Part shown: piece by piece, positions 24,199 to 32,668 of the stretch
Layout of the letters: each line of letters begins with the position of its first letter
Numbering within the stretch: position 1 is the first letter of the stretch
From: Candidatus Magasanikbacteria bacterium GW2011_GWA2_37_8
GTDB lineage: Bacteria > Patescibacteriota > Patescibacteriia > Magasanikbacterales > GWA2-37-8
Length of the DNA: 36,147 bases
Direction of reading: 5' to 3'
NCBI GenBank assembly: GCA_000992085.1
Contig: LBTN01000002.1
Location: forward strand, 1-36,147
Notes under the pieces: generated by a model
Databases searched by the model: none
Told to the model about the DNA's origin: nothing
What the model saw: only the letters and a program-made list of their open reading frames with translations
Program-made: the position numbers and the translations under genes

Positions 24199-25335
24199 TC
24201 AATCTGGGTTTAATCCAGCGGCGGTGTATCGATTCGACGCGTTCCATAACAACCAGCCATCGGCGCCATTATTTTCGGCAGCATCGATTTGGGCACGGAT
24301 TTTTGCAGCGTCATATATTGCCCCCATATTAAACGCTTGTAACCACGGACGAGGTTTAGCGCGAGTATTTAAAAAATAATGAAGACCTTTTTCCATACCA
24401 TTGGCAATAACTACTCCTGGATGTTCGGCAGGGTTGGCAAAGCCCAAATGCCCAGCTGGATAATGCGATGGATACATCATTGGGCAAACATAATCAGTAC
24501 TTGAAACCGCATCGGCCAAACGTTGGCCAATACGCATATCATCGGTGCCTTTTTTCTCCATCACAAAACCAAACATATCAAGCGATATCCAAGCGGGTTC
24601 ATCTTTTAAACCATCACTTAAAAAACGATAAAATTCTCCCATCACTTCATACTTAGGTTTGTCGCCAGTAGTATAAACCACTTGACTCATATTGCCATCG
24701 GATGGAAAACGTACATAATCAAAATTAATTTCATCAAAACCCAAACGAATTGCTTCTTTGGCAATAGCTAAATTATAACCCCACACCCCTTGTTGAGTTG
24801 GGTCTACCCAGGCTAAATTTTTGTTATCTCGCCATACCTCCCCACTTTTACTTTTTATTGCCCACTCTATTTTTTTTTCTGCTAAAAGTGGATCCTGAAA
24901 AACTGTTTGCCTGGCAATAACATAAATACTATTGGCATGTAATTTTTTTATCATCGCAACCACATCACCTAAACGATTACTTTTAAGTTTTAACTTTTTT
25001 ACTAATGGCACTTGGCTATCATACAATACTAAGCCGCTATAATCTTTAATATCAATTACCACCGCATTTAACTCGGTTTTATCAATAAGACCAATAATTT
25101 CATCTAATTTCTTGGCGCTACCAGCAGAATAAGCAGTTAAGTAAACTGCCTTAACGGTTTGGGCCGGCGGTTTGGCACGAGAAGGCTCTATATTAAAAAC
25201 AACATTATTTTCTATTGTACTGGTTGCTTCGATTGCCAATACTGCCGTCTGCCATTCCCAAAAAAAAAATACTGCACTTGCTAAAGAAACAACAATAAGG
25301 ACTAAAAGATTAAAATGCTTATCAAAATAATTCAT
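24199..25335 (-). CDS. DUF4015 glycoside-hydrolase-like exported protein
   Basis: The 378-residue protein has one N-terminal membrane span or uncleaved signal (about residues 10-30). A TIM-barrel-like domain follows that matches the DUF4015 (GH13-like) family: KAVYLTAYSAGS near 62-73, VVIDIKDYSGLVLY near 95, the strongly conserved GFDEINFDYVRFPSDG near 200-215, and WLLWNASNRYT at the C-terminus. These proteins are predicted to be cell-wall or surface-polysaccharide hydrolases but no reaction is firmly known. It is probably anchored outside the membrane. The start at 25335 precedes the TM segment. The next gene upstream, tsaC, ends 7 bases away, so the two are likely cotranscribed. Confidence 0.9.
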   Translation of the reverse strand: MNYFDKHFNLLVLIVVSLASAVFFFWEWQTAVLAIEATSTIENNVVFNIEPSRAKPPAQTVKAVYLTAYSAGSAKKLDEIIGLIDKTELNAVVIDIKDYSGLVLYDSQVPLVKKLKLKSNRLGDVVAMIKKLHANSIYVIARQTVFQDPLLAEKKIEWAIKSKSGEVWRDNKNLAWVDPTQQGVWGYNLAIAKEAIRLGFDEINFDYVRFPSDGNMSQVVYTTGDKPKYEVMGEFYRFLSDGLKDEPAWISLDMFGFVMEKKGTDDMRIGQRLADAVSSTDYVCPMMYPSHYPAGHLGFANPAEHPGVVIANGMEKGLHYFLNTRAKPRPWLQAFNMGAIYDAAKIRAQIDAAENNGADGWLLWNASNRYTAAGLNPD

Positions 25336-25342
25336 AAAAAAA

Positions 25343-25936
25343 TTAAATTTTGATTTCTCCTTGTCTTAAAACTTTTATATTGCCGCCAACCACACTAATA
25401 ATAGTGGTAGGGGGATTTTTTTCTAAAACACCAACATCAATAATTGCATCAGGAAAAAATTCCTTGTCTGTGTACATTTCAATTAATTCGTCCGAATTAT
25501 AAACATCGCCAACATCCGCCAAATTAGCAGAGGTGGCCACAATTGGTTTACCAATCTGTTCGGACAAATATTTTGGTGTTTCGGCGGCAGTAACACGTAT
25601 GGCAACAGTACCATCTTTTGAAACTACCCCCTTTGCCAAATTACTAGGTTTTACCCGACCAACTATTGTTAATGCTCCCGGCCAATATTTTTTTGCCAAC
25701 TCCCCCAGAGTTTCATTCCATTCTAAATAATCTTTAGCCATTTTAATTGTAGGCACAACCACCAATAATGGTTTATCTCTACCCCGCCCCTTAATCTTAA
25801 AAATTTTATCAACCGCTTCTTGATTTGTTGCGTCACAACCAAGACCATAACTTGTTTCGGTTGGAAAAATAATTGCCTTACCTTGATTCAATAATTCAAC
25901 CGCAATATTTTTTTCTACTTTTTTTAGTAAAATCAT
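25343..25936 (-). CDS. tsaC: L-threonylcarbamoyladenylate synthase (TsaC/Sua5/YrdC)
   Basis: The 197-residue YrdC-domain protein has PTETSYGLGCDA at residues 25-36, KGRGRDKPL at 49-57, and the later TVAIRV and PIVATSANLADV motifs that bind nucleotide and carbonate. It makes threonylcarbamoyl-AMP from threonine, bicarbonate and ATP, the first step of the t6A37 modification of ANN-reading tRNAs. It has the YrdC length only, without the extra Sua5 C-terminal domain. It is the first gene of the tsaC-DUF4015 pair. Confidence 0.95.
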   Translation of the reverse strand: MILLKKVEKNIAVELLNQGKAIIFPTETSYGLGCDATNQEAVDKIFKIKGRGRDKPLLVVVPTIKMAKDYLEWNETLGELAKKYWPGALTIVGRVKPSNLAKGVVSKDGTVAIRVTAAETPKYLSEQIGKPIVATSANLADVGDVYNSDELIEMYTDKEFFPDAIIDVGVLEKNPPTTIISVVGGNIKVLRQGEIKI

Positions 25937-25959
25937 AAACCAAATAATAAATTACTATA

Positions 25960-26026
25960 TTGCTAAATTGTTAAATTGCTAGCGAGACGAATCGTTCAAC
26001 AGTACAACAATTTAACAGTTTAGCAA
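25960..26026. repeat. AT-rich inverted repeat between tsaC and prfB
   Basis: TTGCTAAATTGTTAAATTG (25960-25978) pairs with CAATTTAACAGTTTAGCAA (26008-26026) with one mismatch. It follows the end of prfB on the minus strand and could fold in its 3' RNA. It has no strong T-run, so a terminator role is unsure. Related words stand at 34565-34593 and 34672-34689. Confidence 0.65.
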
Positions 26027-26044
26027 TTTAACAATGCCAAAACA

Positions 26045-27145
26045 CTACTTCTTGATCCATCTCAAATATGCCTCCACAAAATCATCTAAATCACCTTCTA
26101 ATACCCCCTCGTCATCTGTCGTTTCATAATCGGAGCGTAAATCTTTAACCAAATGATATGGATGCAAAACATAAGAACGAATTTGCGCACCCCATTCTGG
26201 AGATTTATATTCACCCCGTAATTTTTGATGTTCGGCTTCTTCTTTTTCTTCTTGAATTTTTTGTAATTTGGATTGTAAAACCCGCATCGCTACATCTTTA
26301 TTTTGTTGTTGCGAACGTTCGTTTTGACACTGTACAGTTGTACCAGTGGGAATATGTACGATACGTACAGCCGAATAAGTGGTATTAACAGATTGTCCAC
26401 CTTTTCCTCCAGACATAAAAGTATCAATACGCAAATCTTTTGGATCGATTTGCACCATTTCTGCTTCTTCCATTTCAGGGATTACTTCTATTAATGCAAA
26501 CGAAGTGTGGCGCATTTTTTCGGCATCAAAAGGCGAAATACGTACTAATCGATGAGTGCCGTGTTCTGATTTTAAATGCCCATAAGCATAATTGCCTTCC
26601 ACTCTAAAAATTACCGACTTTATCCCAGCTTCTTGCCCGCGCGTTTCATCTAATATAGTAATTTTGTAACCTTTTTTTTCGGAATAACGAAATATCATTC
26701 GAGACAACATTTCCGCCCAGTCTTGCGCTTCGGTACCACCACTACCAGCATGAATCGCCAAAATCGCATTATGATCGTCGTATTTCTCGCTCATAAGCGT
26801 GCTAAACTCTAATTCGATAATTTGCTTACTTACTAATTCAAATTGTTTTTCAATTTCTTCACGCATGTTTACTTGACTGTCGGCTTCATCCATTTTTGCC
26901 ATTTCTAATAAACCACCAACTTCTTTTGATAGCTCTTGCCATTTAGATTGTTCGTTTTGCAAATAATTTAAACGTTTACTAACTTTACTCGCTTTTTGTT
27001 GATCCGTCCAAAAATTTGGATTATTCATTTCGGTTTCTAACTTATCTATTTCAGATTTTTTTTCTTGTAAATTTAACATTACTTGTAGATCAACAAGTTT
27101 TTTATTTAATTCTTCTAAATTTTTTACCAATTCATGCATTTCCAT
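26045..27145 (-). CDS. prfB: peptide chain release factor 2
   Basis: The 366-residue protein has the RF2 stop-reading tripeptide SPF at 204-206 (RF1 has PxT) and the peptidyl-hydrolysis motif GGQ at 249-251 within SGGKGGQSVNTT. It releases peptides at TGA and TAA codons. The frame is continuous from the start, so the +1 programmed frameshift found in many prfB genes is absent. Its presence shows TGA is a stop here, unlike the CPR groups Gracilibacteria and Absconditabacteria. The upstream membrane protein gene ends 3 bases away, so the two form an operon. Confidence 0.97.
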   Translation of the reverse strand: MEMHELVKNLEELNKKLVDLQVMLNLQEKKSEIDKLETEMNNPNFWTDQQKASKVSKRLNYLQNEQSKWQELSKEVGGLLEMAKMDEADSQVNMREEIEKQFELVSKQIIELEFSTLMSEKYDDHNAILAIHAGSGGTEAQDWAEMLSRMIFRYSEKKGYKITILDETRGQEAGIKSVIFRVEGNYAYGHLKSEHGTHRLVRISPFDAEKMRHTSFALIEVIPEMEEAEMVQIDPKDLRIDTFMSGGKGGQSVNTTYSAVRIVHIPTGTTVQCQNERSQQQNKDVAMRVLQSKLQKIQEEKEEAEHQKLRGEYKSPEWGAQIRSYVLHPYHLVKDLRSDYETTDDEGVLEGDLDDFVEAYLRWIKK

Positions 27146-27148
27146 AAA

Positions 27149-27640
27149 CTAAAAAACATTTTGAATACCAATAGTAACTAGCAAGGTTAAAAACGCTGAA
27201 ATAAAAATTCCACCCAACACATAAGGCCAAGATTTTTTAAAAGGAATACCAAAAACAAATGCCGCTAACGCACCTGTCCAAGCACCAGTGCCAGGCAAAG
27301 GAATTCCAATAAAAAACATTAAACCAAGCAAGCCCCATTTAGCATAATCTCCAGCAAATTTATCTTGTGCTCGAGCCAACGCCTTAATCCACTTGCTCGC
27401 AAAAAAACCAGACTTGTTTTCAATATATTTATGAAATTTATCAGAAAACAACAAAATAACTACGGTAGGAATAAGATTGCCTATTATTGCTAAAATAACC
27501 GCCTTCCAAATTGGCATATGATAACCCAAAATTGCGACTGGCAAAGCCAAACGCAATTCGCCTACCGGCGTCATAGCCATAAGCAAAGTGGCTAATTCTG
27601 GCGAAAAGCCAGAAAAAAATTGGGTTACAGAATCCAACAT
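27149..27640 (-). CDS. small multidrug export family (COG2426) membrane protein
   Basis: The 163-residue protein has about four hydrophobic segments and the family landmarks GELRLALP at 27-34, a GNLIPT turn near 54-59 and GIPLPGTGAWTGALAA near 111-126. The family is called Sm_multidrug_ex, but its transport function has hardly been tested. It is the first gene of a unit with prfB. The pairing is not obviously functional. Confidence 0.88.
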   Translation of the reverse strand: MLDSVTQFFSGFSPELATLLMAMTPVGELRLALPVAILGYHMPIWKAVILAIIGNLIPTVVILLFSDKFHKYIENKSGFFASKWIKALARAQDKFAGDYAKWGLLGLMFFIGIPLPGTGAWTGALAAFVFGIPFKKSWPYVLGGIFISAFLTLLVTIGIQNVF

Positions 27641-27664
27641 ATAGCTATTTTCTAGTACAGAACT

Positions 27665-27693
27665 ATTTTATACTAAATTACTGTTAAAATCAA
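27665..27693 (-). promoter_or_regulatory. promoter of the membrane protein-prfB unit
   Basis: On the minus strand TTGATT (27688-27693), a 17-base spacer and TAAAAT (27665-27670) are seen. Initiation near 27659 lies about 18 bases ahead of the start at 27640. It diverges from the plus-strand TTGACA at 27700-27705, so the two promoters are back to back. Confidence 0.6.
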
Positions 27694-27699
27694 CTAATA

Positions 27700-27728
27700 T
27701 TGACAAATTAGCTAAAATAGTGTAGGGT
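27700..27728 (+). promoter_or_regulatory. possible promoter of the 49-residue gene, with TTAGCTAA site
   Basis: A consensus TTGACA (27700-27705) is followed after 17 bases by TAGGGT, a poor -10. The palindrome TTAGCTAA lies at 27708-27715 between the two elements. The surrounding 14-mer at 27705-27718 is the exact reverse complement of 13420-13433 upstream of the lipoprotein gene. Confidence 0.4.
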
Positions 27729-27743
27729 GGACACTAGATAAAC

Positions 27744-27759
27744 GGCGTTGAGGGACGCC
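27744..27759 (+). promoter_or_regulatory. hairpin that presents the ribosome site in its loop
   Basis: GGCGT and ACGCC form a perfect 5-bp stem around the loop TGAGGG. The GAGGG in the loop lies 6 bases before the ATG at 27761 and can serve as the Shine-Dalgarno. Such hairpins can be protein-controlled translation operators; this is only a structural analogy. Confidence 0.55.
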
Positions 27760-27760
27760 A

Positions 27761-27910
27761 ATGCTTACCGAGCTGGTCGGACATGCCGCGAACAGGGTCG
27801 GGGACGTCTTCCTGCGCAACCCAGTGGGAGCGGCGATTACCCTCGTCGCGCTCACCTTCGTCCTGGCCATCTTTGGACAGGAAGAAGAGGACAGCACCGA
27901 CCCGACCTGA
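27761..27910 (+). CDS. 49-residue GC-rich single-span protein, probably transferred
   Basis: ATG at 27761 to TGA at 27908-27910 encodes 49 residues: a polar N-terminus (MLTELVGHAANRVGDVFLRN), one membrane span (about residues 22-39, AAITLVALTFVLAIF) and an acidic tail QEEEDSTDPT. Third positions are overwhelmingly G or C while the neighbours are AT-rich. A GAGGG ribosome site precedes the start, contrary to native genes. Open frames in other phases on both strands, some longer, give low-complexity Arg, Pro or Ser peptides without such a start, and are shadows. It is alone on the plus strand between two minus-strand units. No family is recognised. It resembles a small membrane peptide (regulator, toxin or holin-like), but nothing identifies which. 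Confidence 0.7.
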   Translation: MLTELVGHAANRVGDVFLRNPVGAAITLVALTFVLAIFGQEEEDSTDPT

Positions 27911-27971
27911 CCCCCCCCGCACTGCCACCCCCCCCACTACCACGGGAATAGGGCTGGCCAATCTCCGTTCG

Positions 27972-28022
27972 TCAGTTCTGTTCCCTAAAGTTTTTGATAA
28001 TTCGAAAATTTTAGTGAACTGA
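27972..28022. repeat. nested inverted repeat 3' of the 49-residue gene
   Basis: An outer 7-bp pair TCAGTTC (27972-27978) and GAACTGA (28016-28022) encloses a 10-bp pair CTAAAGTTTT (27985-27994) and AAAATTTTAG (28005-28014). It marks the right border where composition returns to AT-rich. Two runs of eight C lie just upstream (27911-27918 and about 27928-27935). Confidence 0.6.
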
Positions 28023-28036
28023 TGAATATTATAAAA

Positions 28037-28064
28037 GACATCCTAAATATAGGATGTCCTTTTA
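28037..28064. terminator. intrinsic terminator after groEL
   Basis: GACATCCT (28037-28044) pairs with AGGATGTC (28051-28058). On the minus strand the stem is followed by TTTTATAAT, which suits termination 25 bases past the groEL stop. On the plus strand CTTTT follows, so it may also end the 49-residue gene transcript. Confidence 0.8.
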
Positions 28065-28088
28065 CTTTATAAACTTTACAAACTCTTT

Positions 28089-29747
<1,659 letters not shown>

Positions 29748-29757
29748 TCAGACAAGT

Positions 29758-30048
29758 TTATTCAATAATTGCTAATATTTTTTCTGCACTCAAAATTTTG
29801 TATTCTTCTTTACCTACTTTTACTTCTTCTCCTCCCCATTTTTCAAAAATAACTTTATCACCAACTTTAACTTCCATTTTGGCAATAGTTCCATTTTCTA
29901 ATAATTTTCCAGGGCCGACCGCTACAATTTCTCCTTCCATTTTTTTCTCCTTATCAATTGTTTCTGGCAACAAAATACCAGAAGCAGTTACTTCTTCCTC
30001 CTTAACTGGCTTGATAATAACCCGATCTCCTAATGGACGTATATTCAT
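29758..30048 (-). CDS. groES: co-chaperonin GroES (Hsp10)
   Basis: The 96-residue protein begins with NIRPLGDRVIIKP, has the mobile loop EEEVTASGILLPET and the roof and C-terminal strands (VAVGPGKLLENG, VGDKVIFEKWGGEEVK). The start at 30048 gives the normal family length. A frame extended to 30114 would translate part of the 34-bp palindrome and the CIRCE flank and is not used. It caps GroEL during folding cycles. Confidence 0.97.
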   Translation of the reverse strand: MNIRPLGDRVIIKPVKEEEVTASGILLPETIDKEKKMEGEIVAVGPGKLLENGTIAKMEVKVGDKVIFEKWGGEEVKVGKEEYKILSAEKILAIIE

Positions 30049-30064
30049 ACACAATAAAGTTAAA

Positions 30065-30098
30065 TTTCCGCCCAAGGCGGATCCGCCTTGGGCGGAAA
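30065..30098. repeat. perfect 34-bp palindrome in the groES leader
   Basis: Bases 30065-30081 and 30082-30098 are exact reverse complements, centred on GGATCC and built from GCCCAAGGCGG blocks. It lies between the CIRCE operator and the groES start, so it forms a strong GC-rich hairpin in the groESL leader RNA. No T-run follows. Without a loop it could also be a protein or DNA-recognition site. Confidence 0.85.
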
Positions 30099-30107
30099 GA
30101 ATAAATT

Positions 30108-30134
30108 TTATCACTCATATCGGTCGAGTGATAA
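30108..30134. promoter_or_regulatory. CIRCE operator (HrcA site) of groESL
   Basis: TTATCACTC (30108-30116), nine bases and GAGTGATAA (30126-30134) form the 9-9-9 arrangement of CIRCE (consensus TTAGCACTC-N9-GAGTGCTAA), with one symmetric change in each arm. It sits just downstream of the -10 of the groESL promoter, as in classic HrcA-repressed operons. The hrcA gene is not in this window. Confidence 0.92.
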
Positions 30135-30144
30135 TGTATTAATT

Positions 30145-30172
30145 ATTTTACCCTTTTTTTAATAATTGTCAA
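30145..30172 (-). promoter_or_regulatory. promoter of groES-groEL
   Basis: On the minus strand a consensus TTGACA (30167-30172), a 16-base spacer and TAAAAT (30145-30150) are present. Initiation near 30138 would place CIRCE at about +4 to +30 of the transcript. Confidence 0.8.
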
Positions 30173-30214
30173 GATTTTACAAAGCTAATTTATCCACAAC
30201 AATTTTTGCTTAAA

Positions 30215-30352
30215 AAAGCAAAAACCCAGGGTAGGAGGCAGACTCTTTTAGCCGACCATATAGTGTTTGGACTATGCCTGTCTAGGAAAAGCCCAAAACG
30301 ATGGCGTGCGAAAGTGTTTGCCCCCTACTCTGGGTTCTACCCTGTAGGGCTT
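30215..30352 (-). ncRNA. candidate structured small RNA (6S-like plan, unconfirmed)
   Basis: On the minus strand a long closing stem pairs 30316-30335 (read as ACCCAGAGTAGGGGGCAAAC) with 30224-30243 (GTCTGCCTCCTACCCTGGGT), with a few mismatches. T-rich sequence follows directly (TTTTTGCTTTTTT). Inside, GGGCTTTT and AAAAG flank a second hairpin CATAGT-CCAAAC-ACTAT, leaving a large asymmetric bubble. A -35/-10 pair lies just upstream at 30359-30385. GC content is higher than in the surroundings and no gene is encoded. The rod with a central bubble resembles 6S RNA, but I see no sequence signature of 6S, SRP, RNase P or tmRNA. The identity is therefore open and the strand is chosen from the T-run and promoter. 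Confidence 0.5.
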
Positions 30353-30358
30353 GTTAAG

Positions 30359-30385
30359 TTTATACCGCTTTGGCCTTGGTGTCAA
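30359..30385 (-). promoter_or_regulatory. promoter ahead of the candidate RNA
   Basis: On the minus strand TTGACA (30380-30385) and TATAAA (30359-30364) are separated by 15 bases, slightly short of optimal. They lie in the last codons of the O-antigen ligase-like gene and would start RNA near 30352. Confidence 0.5.
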
Positions 30386-31655
30386 CCAGAAGATATGCAC
30401 TCTTTATCCCCACCCCAAAAATCACCCCAACCACCAACATTCCTGGCCACAAACTCACTGGCCAATGCTCAAATAGTCCACTAACTAGTAACACGATAAT
30501 TACTGATAAAAACTGCCTGTTATGCTGCCAAACTACTACAACTAACCAACCGACTAAATAAACAAATAGCGATAAACCAACAATACCTAATTCGGCTAAT
30601 ATTAATAAATATGAATTATGAATTGGTTGTAAAGTTGATAAATACCGATTACTATTTTGTTCTAATAAAACTAAAAAATAATTACCCGAGCCCACACCCA
30701 GCCAAGGATGGGTGTTATAAACTTGCTGCCATTCTGAATATTGTGTGCGTCGAGAGTTTAAAGAAGTGGTTTCTAATTTTCCAGTAGCAGTAAGACGAGT
30801 AAAAAATAATGGAGAAAAAATAATAACAAAAAGAAAAGACAATAACAAATAATAAAAAATTTGACGGCTAATCAATTTTAAATTTATAATATTTTTTCTT
30901 TCTAACAAAATTACAAATATTATTCCTAATGCCCCCGCTAACCAAGCACTACGCGAAAAAGAAAATATCAAACCAACTAAAATTATTATTTGACCAACAC
31001 TTAATAATATTCGAATTTTAAAATGATCCCATTTTAAATATATAATTAAGCCTAATACTAAAGCGATCGCCAAATATATCCCAAGCGGATTAGGCCCGCC
31101 TAAACTACCATACGCGCGTAACCATCTGGCATTGTCTACCCCAATTACGCCCGCACCCAAATCACCCGCACTATGCACTGCCAAACCCAACCACTTGTTT
31201 TCAAAAACATACTGCGTTAAAAACTGAATAACCGCTAATACACCTTGGACAACACCACTTAACCAAAATACAAAAGCTGATTTTTCCCAAGATAATTTGC
31301 TAGCAACTACCGCACCCACCAATCCAAAAATTAAAAACATTCTGGTTAACCATTGCCCAGCAATATCCTTATCCCCCACTTGCCACCACCAAAAAAATAA
31401 TCCAAACAATATTATCATGCCTAGTAATCTACGCTGTCGTAATTGCCAAAGTTTTTTACTAAAAATATTTTGTCTAAAATTTTTGTTTTTTAACCAATTT
31501 AATAAAAGCAAAAACAAAATAATACCTAATAATATTTCGGTACCATACAAACTTAAAGTACCATATTCAAAATTATCCGAACGATAAATCAGCCGTGTTT
31601 GCCACGGAATTAAAAATAATAAAACCAGTAATAAATAATCAATTATTTTTTTCAT
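30360..31655 (-). CDS. O-antigen ligase/polymerase-like membrane protein
   Basis: The 431-residue protein has about ten to twelve hydrophobic spans. Near residues 315-365 is the large periplasmic-loop signature of the Wzy/WaaL (O-antigen ligase) family: THPWLGVGSGNYFLVLLEQN, then LQPIHNSYLLILAELGIVGL. Such proteins join or polymerise undecaprenyl-linked glycans at the outer face of the membrane. In a bacterium of this type it may transfer a surface polysaccharide or glycosylate proteins; the substrate cannot be told. Its start overlaps the end of the nucleotidyltransferase-like gene by 17 bases, so the two are translationally linked. Confidence 0.85.
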   Translation of the reverse strand: MKKIIDYLLLVLLFLIPWQTRLIYRSDNFEYGTLSLYGTEILLGIILFLLLLNWLKNKNFRQNIFSKKLWQLRQRRLLGMIILFGLFFWWWQVGDKDIAGQWLTRMFLIFGLVGAVVASKLSWEKSAFVFWLSGVVQGVLAVIQFLTQYVFENKWLGLAVHSAGDLGAGVIGVDNARWLRAYGSLGGPNPLGIYLAIALVLGLIIYLKWDHFKIRILLSVGQIIILVGLIFSFSRSAWLAGALGIIFVILLERKNIINLKLISRQIFYYLLLSFLFVIIFSPLFFTRLTATGKLETTSLNSRRTQYSEWQQVYNTHPWLGVGSGNYFLVLLEQNSNRYLSTLQPIHNSYLLILAELGIVGLSLFVYLVGWLVVVVWQHNRQFLSVIIVLLVSGLFEHWPVSLWPGMLVVGVIFGVGIKSAYLLVDTKAKAV

Positions 31656-32577
31656 TCTGTAATTTTTCTAACCACTCCTTACGATAAAATTCGCGGCGAT
31701 CATTTTCGTGTAATTTAATAACGCCTTTATCCAGTACTACACTTTTATCGTTGCTGCTGGCTTTTTCTTTAATAGAAAATTTTAATTTCATCATTTGCCA
31801 ATCACGGGCTTGTTTTTCCAAAAAATCACCATAGCCACCTTGCCACATTCTCTCCCAAATTTTTTGCCACCCGCTGCTTAATTGGGTTGGTAAAACTTTG
31901 TTAATATAATCTTCGGGTAACTGGCTGGCAGCATTTGGTAAAAAATTCTTTGTCCATAAATTATTAGATAATATTTTTTCTCGCCAATTATCTGGATCAA
32001 AAACTGGAACCAATTGATACAACCAATAAATTAAAAAAATATCATCGTCGGCAATTTTCCAATTTGCTAAATCCAAGTGTTCGGTATCGACAAAAAAAGA
32101 TAAACAAATTCGATTAGCCGATTTGTTGCCGTAAGTACGCAGTCCAAACAACCGTAAAATTAAATTAGTAAAAAAACGTACCAACCAAATTCTGTTTGGC
32201 GCAGTGATAATAAAAAAATCAACATCACTACCATGTTTGGCAGTTCCAGCGCCAACCGAATTGCACACAAACACTGCTCGTAAAAACGGTACCGACCGAA
32301 TCATTTTGACGGCTCGCTCGGCCAAACGTAATTTGTGCTCGTTGTACATTAATCTTTGCCTTCTTAATTCTACTATATTTTCTCGTCCAGGAAGAAAATA
32401 ATAACCAAAATGATTTTTAAATGGTAATTGTTCTAAACGTTCACAAAATTCTACATAGGACATTTTCTCTCCAGTGCCACCAACATACAAAAACCGAAAT
32501 AATTCCTCTTTAGTTAAAGGATATTCAAATAAATCAAAATATGACAGAGTTTTAATGATTGATTGTTTCAAATCCAT
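31639..32577 (-). CDS. nucleotidyltransferase-like protein
   Basis: The 312-residue soluble protein has an N-terminal helical domain that looks like a winged helix (SYFDLFEYPLTKEELFRFL). A nucleotidyltransferase core follows, with GSDVDFFII at 116-124, where D118 and D120 would bind the metal. The preceding CNSVGAGTAKH gives the G[GS]-like part of the motif. A helix with RFFTNLILRLFGLR follows. The target (sugar, antibiotic, tRNA or protein) is unknown. Overlap with the O-antigen ligase-like gene suggests a link with surface glycans, but this is inferred from position only. Confidence 0.7.
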   Translation of the reverse strand: MDLKQSIIKTLSYFDLFEYPLTKEELFRFLYVGGTGEKMSYVEFCERLEQLPFKNHFGYYFLPGRENIVELRRQRLMYNEHKLRLAERAVKMIRSVPFLRAVFVCNSVGAGTAKHGSDVDFFIITAPNRIWLVRFFTNLILRLFGLRTYGNKSANRICLSFFVDTEHLDLANWKIADDDIFLIYWLYQLVPVFDPDNWREKILSNNLWTKNFLPNAASQLPEDYINKVLPTQLSSGWQKIWERMWQGGYGDFLEKQARDWQMMKLKFSIKEKASSNDKSVVLDKGVIKLHENDRREFYRKEWLEKLQNEKNN

Positions 32578-32615
32578 ACATAGAATAGTTTACCGTAAAT
32601 ATCAAAAAAATACAA

Positions 32616-32652
32616 AAAACGCCTTACCCAACAATACAAGGTACGGCGTTTT
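32616..32652. terminator. intrinsic terminator of the yidC unit
   Basis: AAAACGCC (32616-32623) pairs with GGCGTTTT (32645-32652), with a further TACC/GGTA pair inside. On the minus strand it ends in GTTTTTTG, 17 bases past the stop of the acidic protein gene at 32669. Confidence 0.85.
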
Positions 32653-32668
32653 GATTTCAAAAAATAAT

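Noticed and set aside
24065-24247. 60-residue minus-strand frame between rsmA and the DUF4015 gene
   Set aside because: It is mostly translated AT-rich tandem repeat and overlaps both real genes.
27060-27145. Programmed +1 frameshift in prfB
   Set aside because: The N-terminal frame is open from the start codon with no internal TGA, so no frameshift is needed.
27734-28022. Open frames of 61-79 residues in the second GC-rich island on both strands
   Set aside because: They are low-complexity and have no good start region; the 49-residue frame has the ribosome site, codon bias and a membrane span.
30206-30484. 92-residue plus-strand frame over the candidate RNA
   Set aside because: It crosses a strongly self-complementary region and runs antisense into the ligase gene, without a plausible protein pattern.
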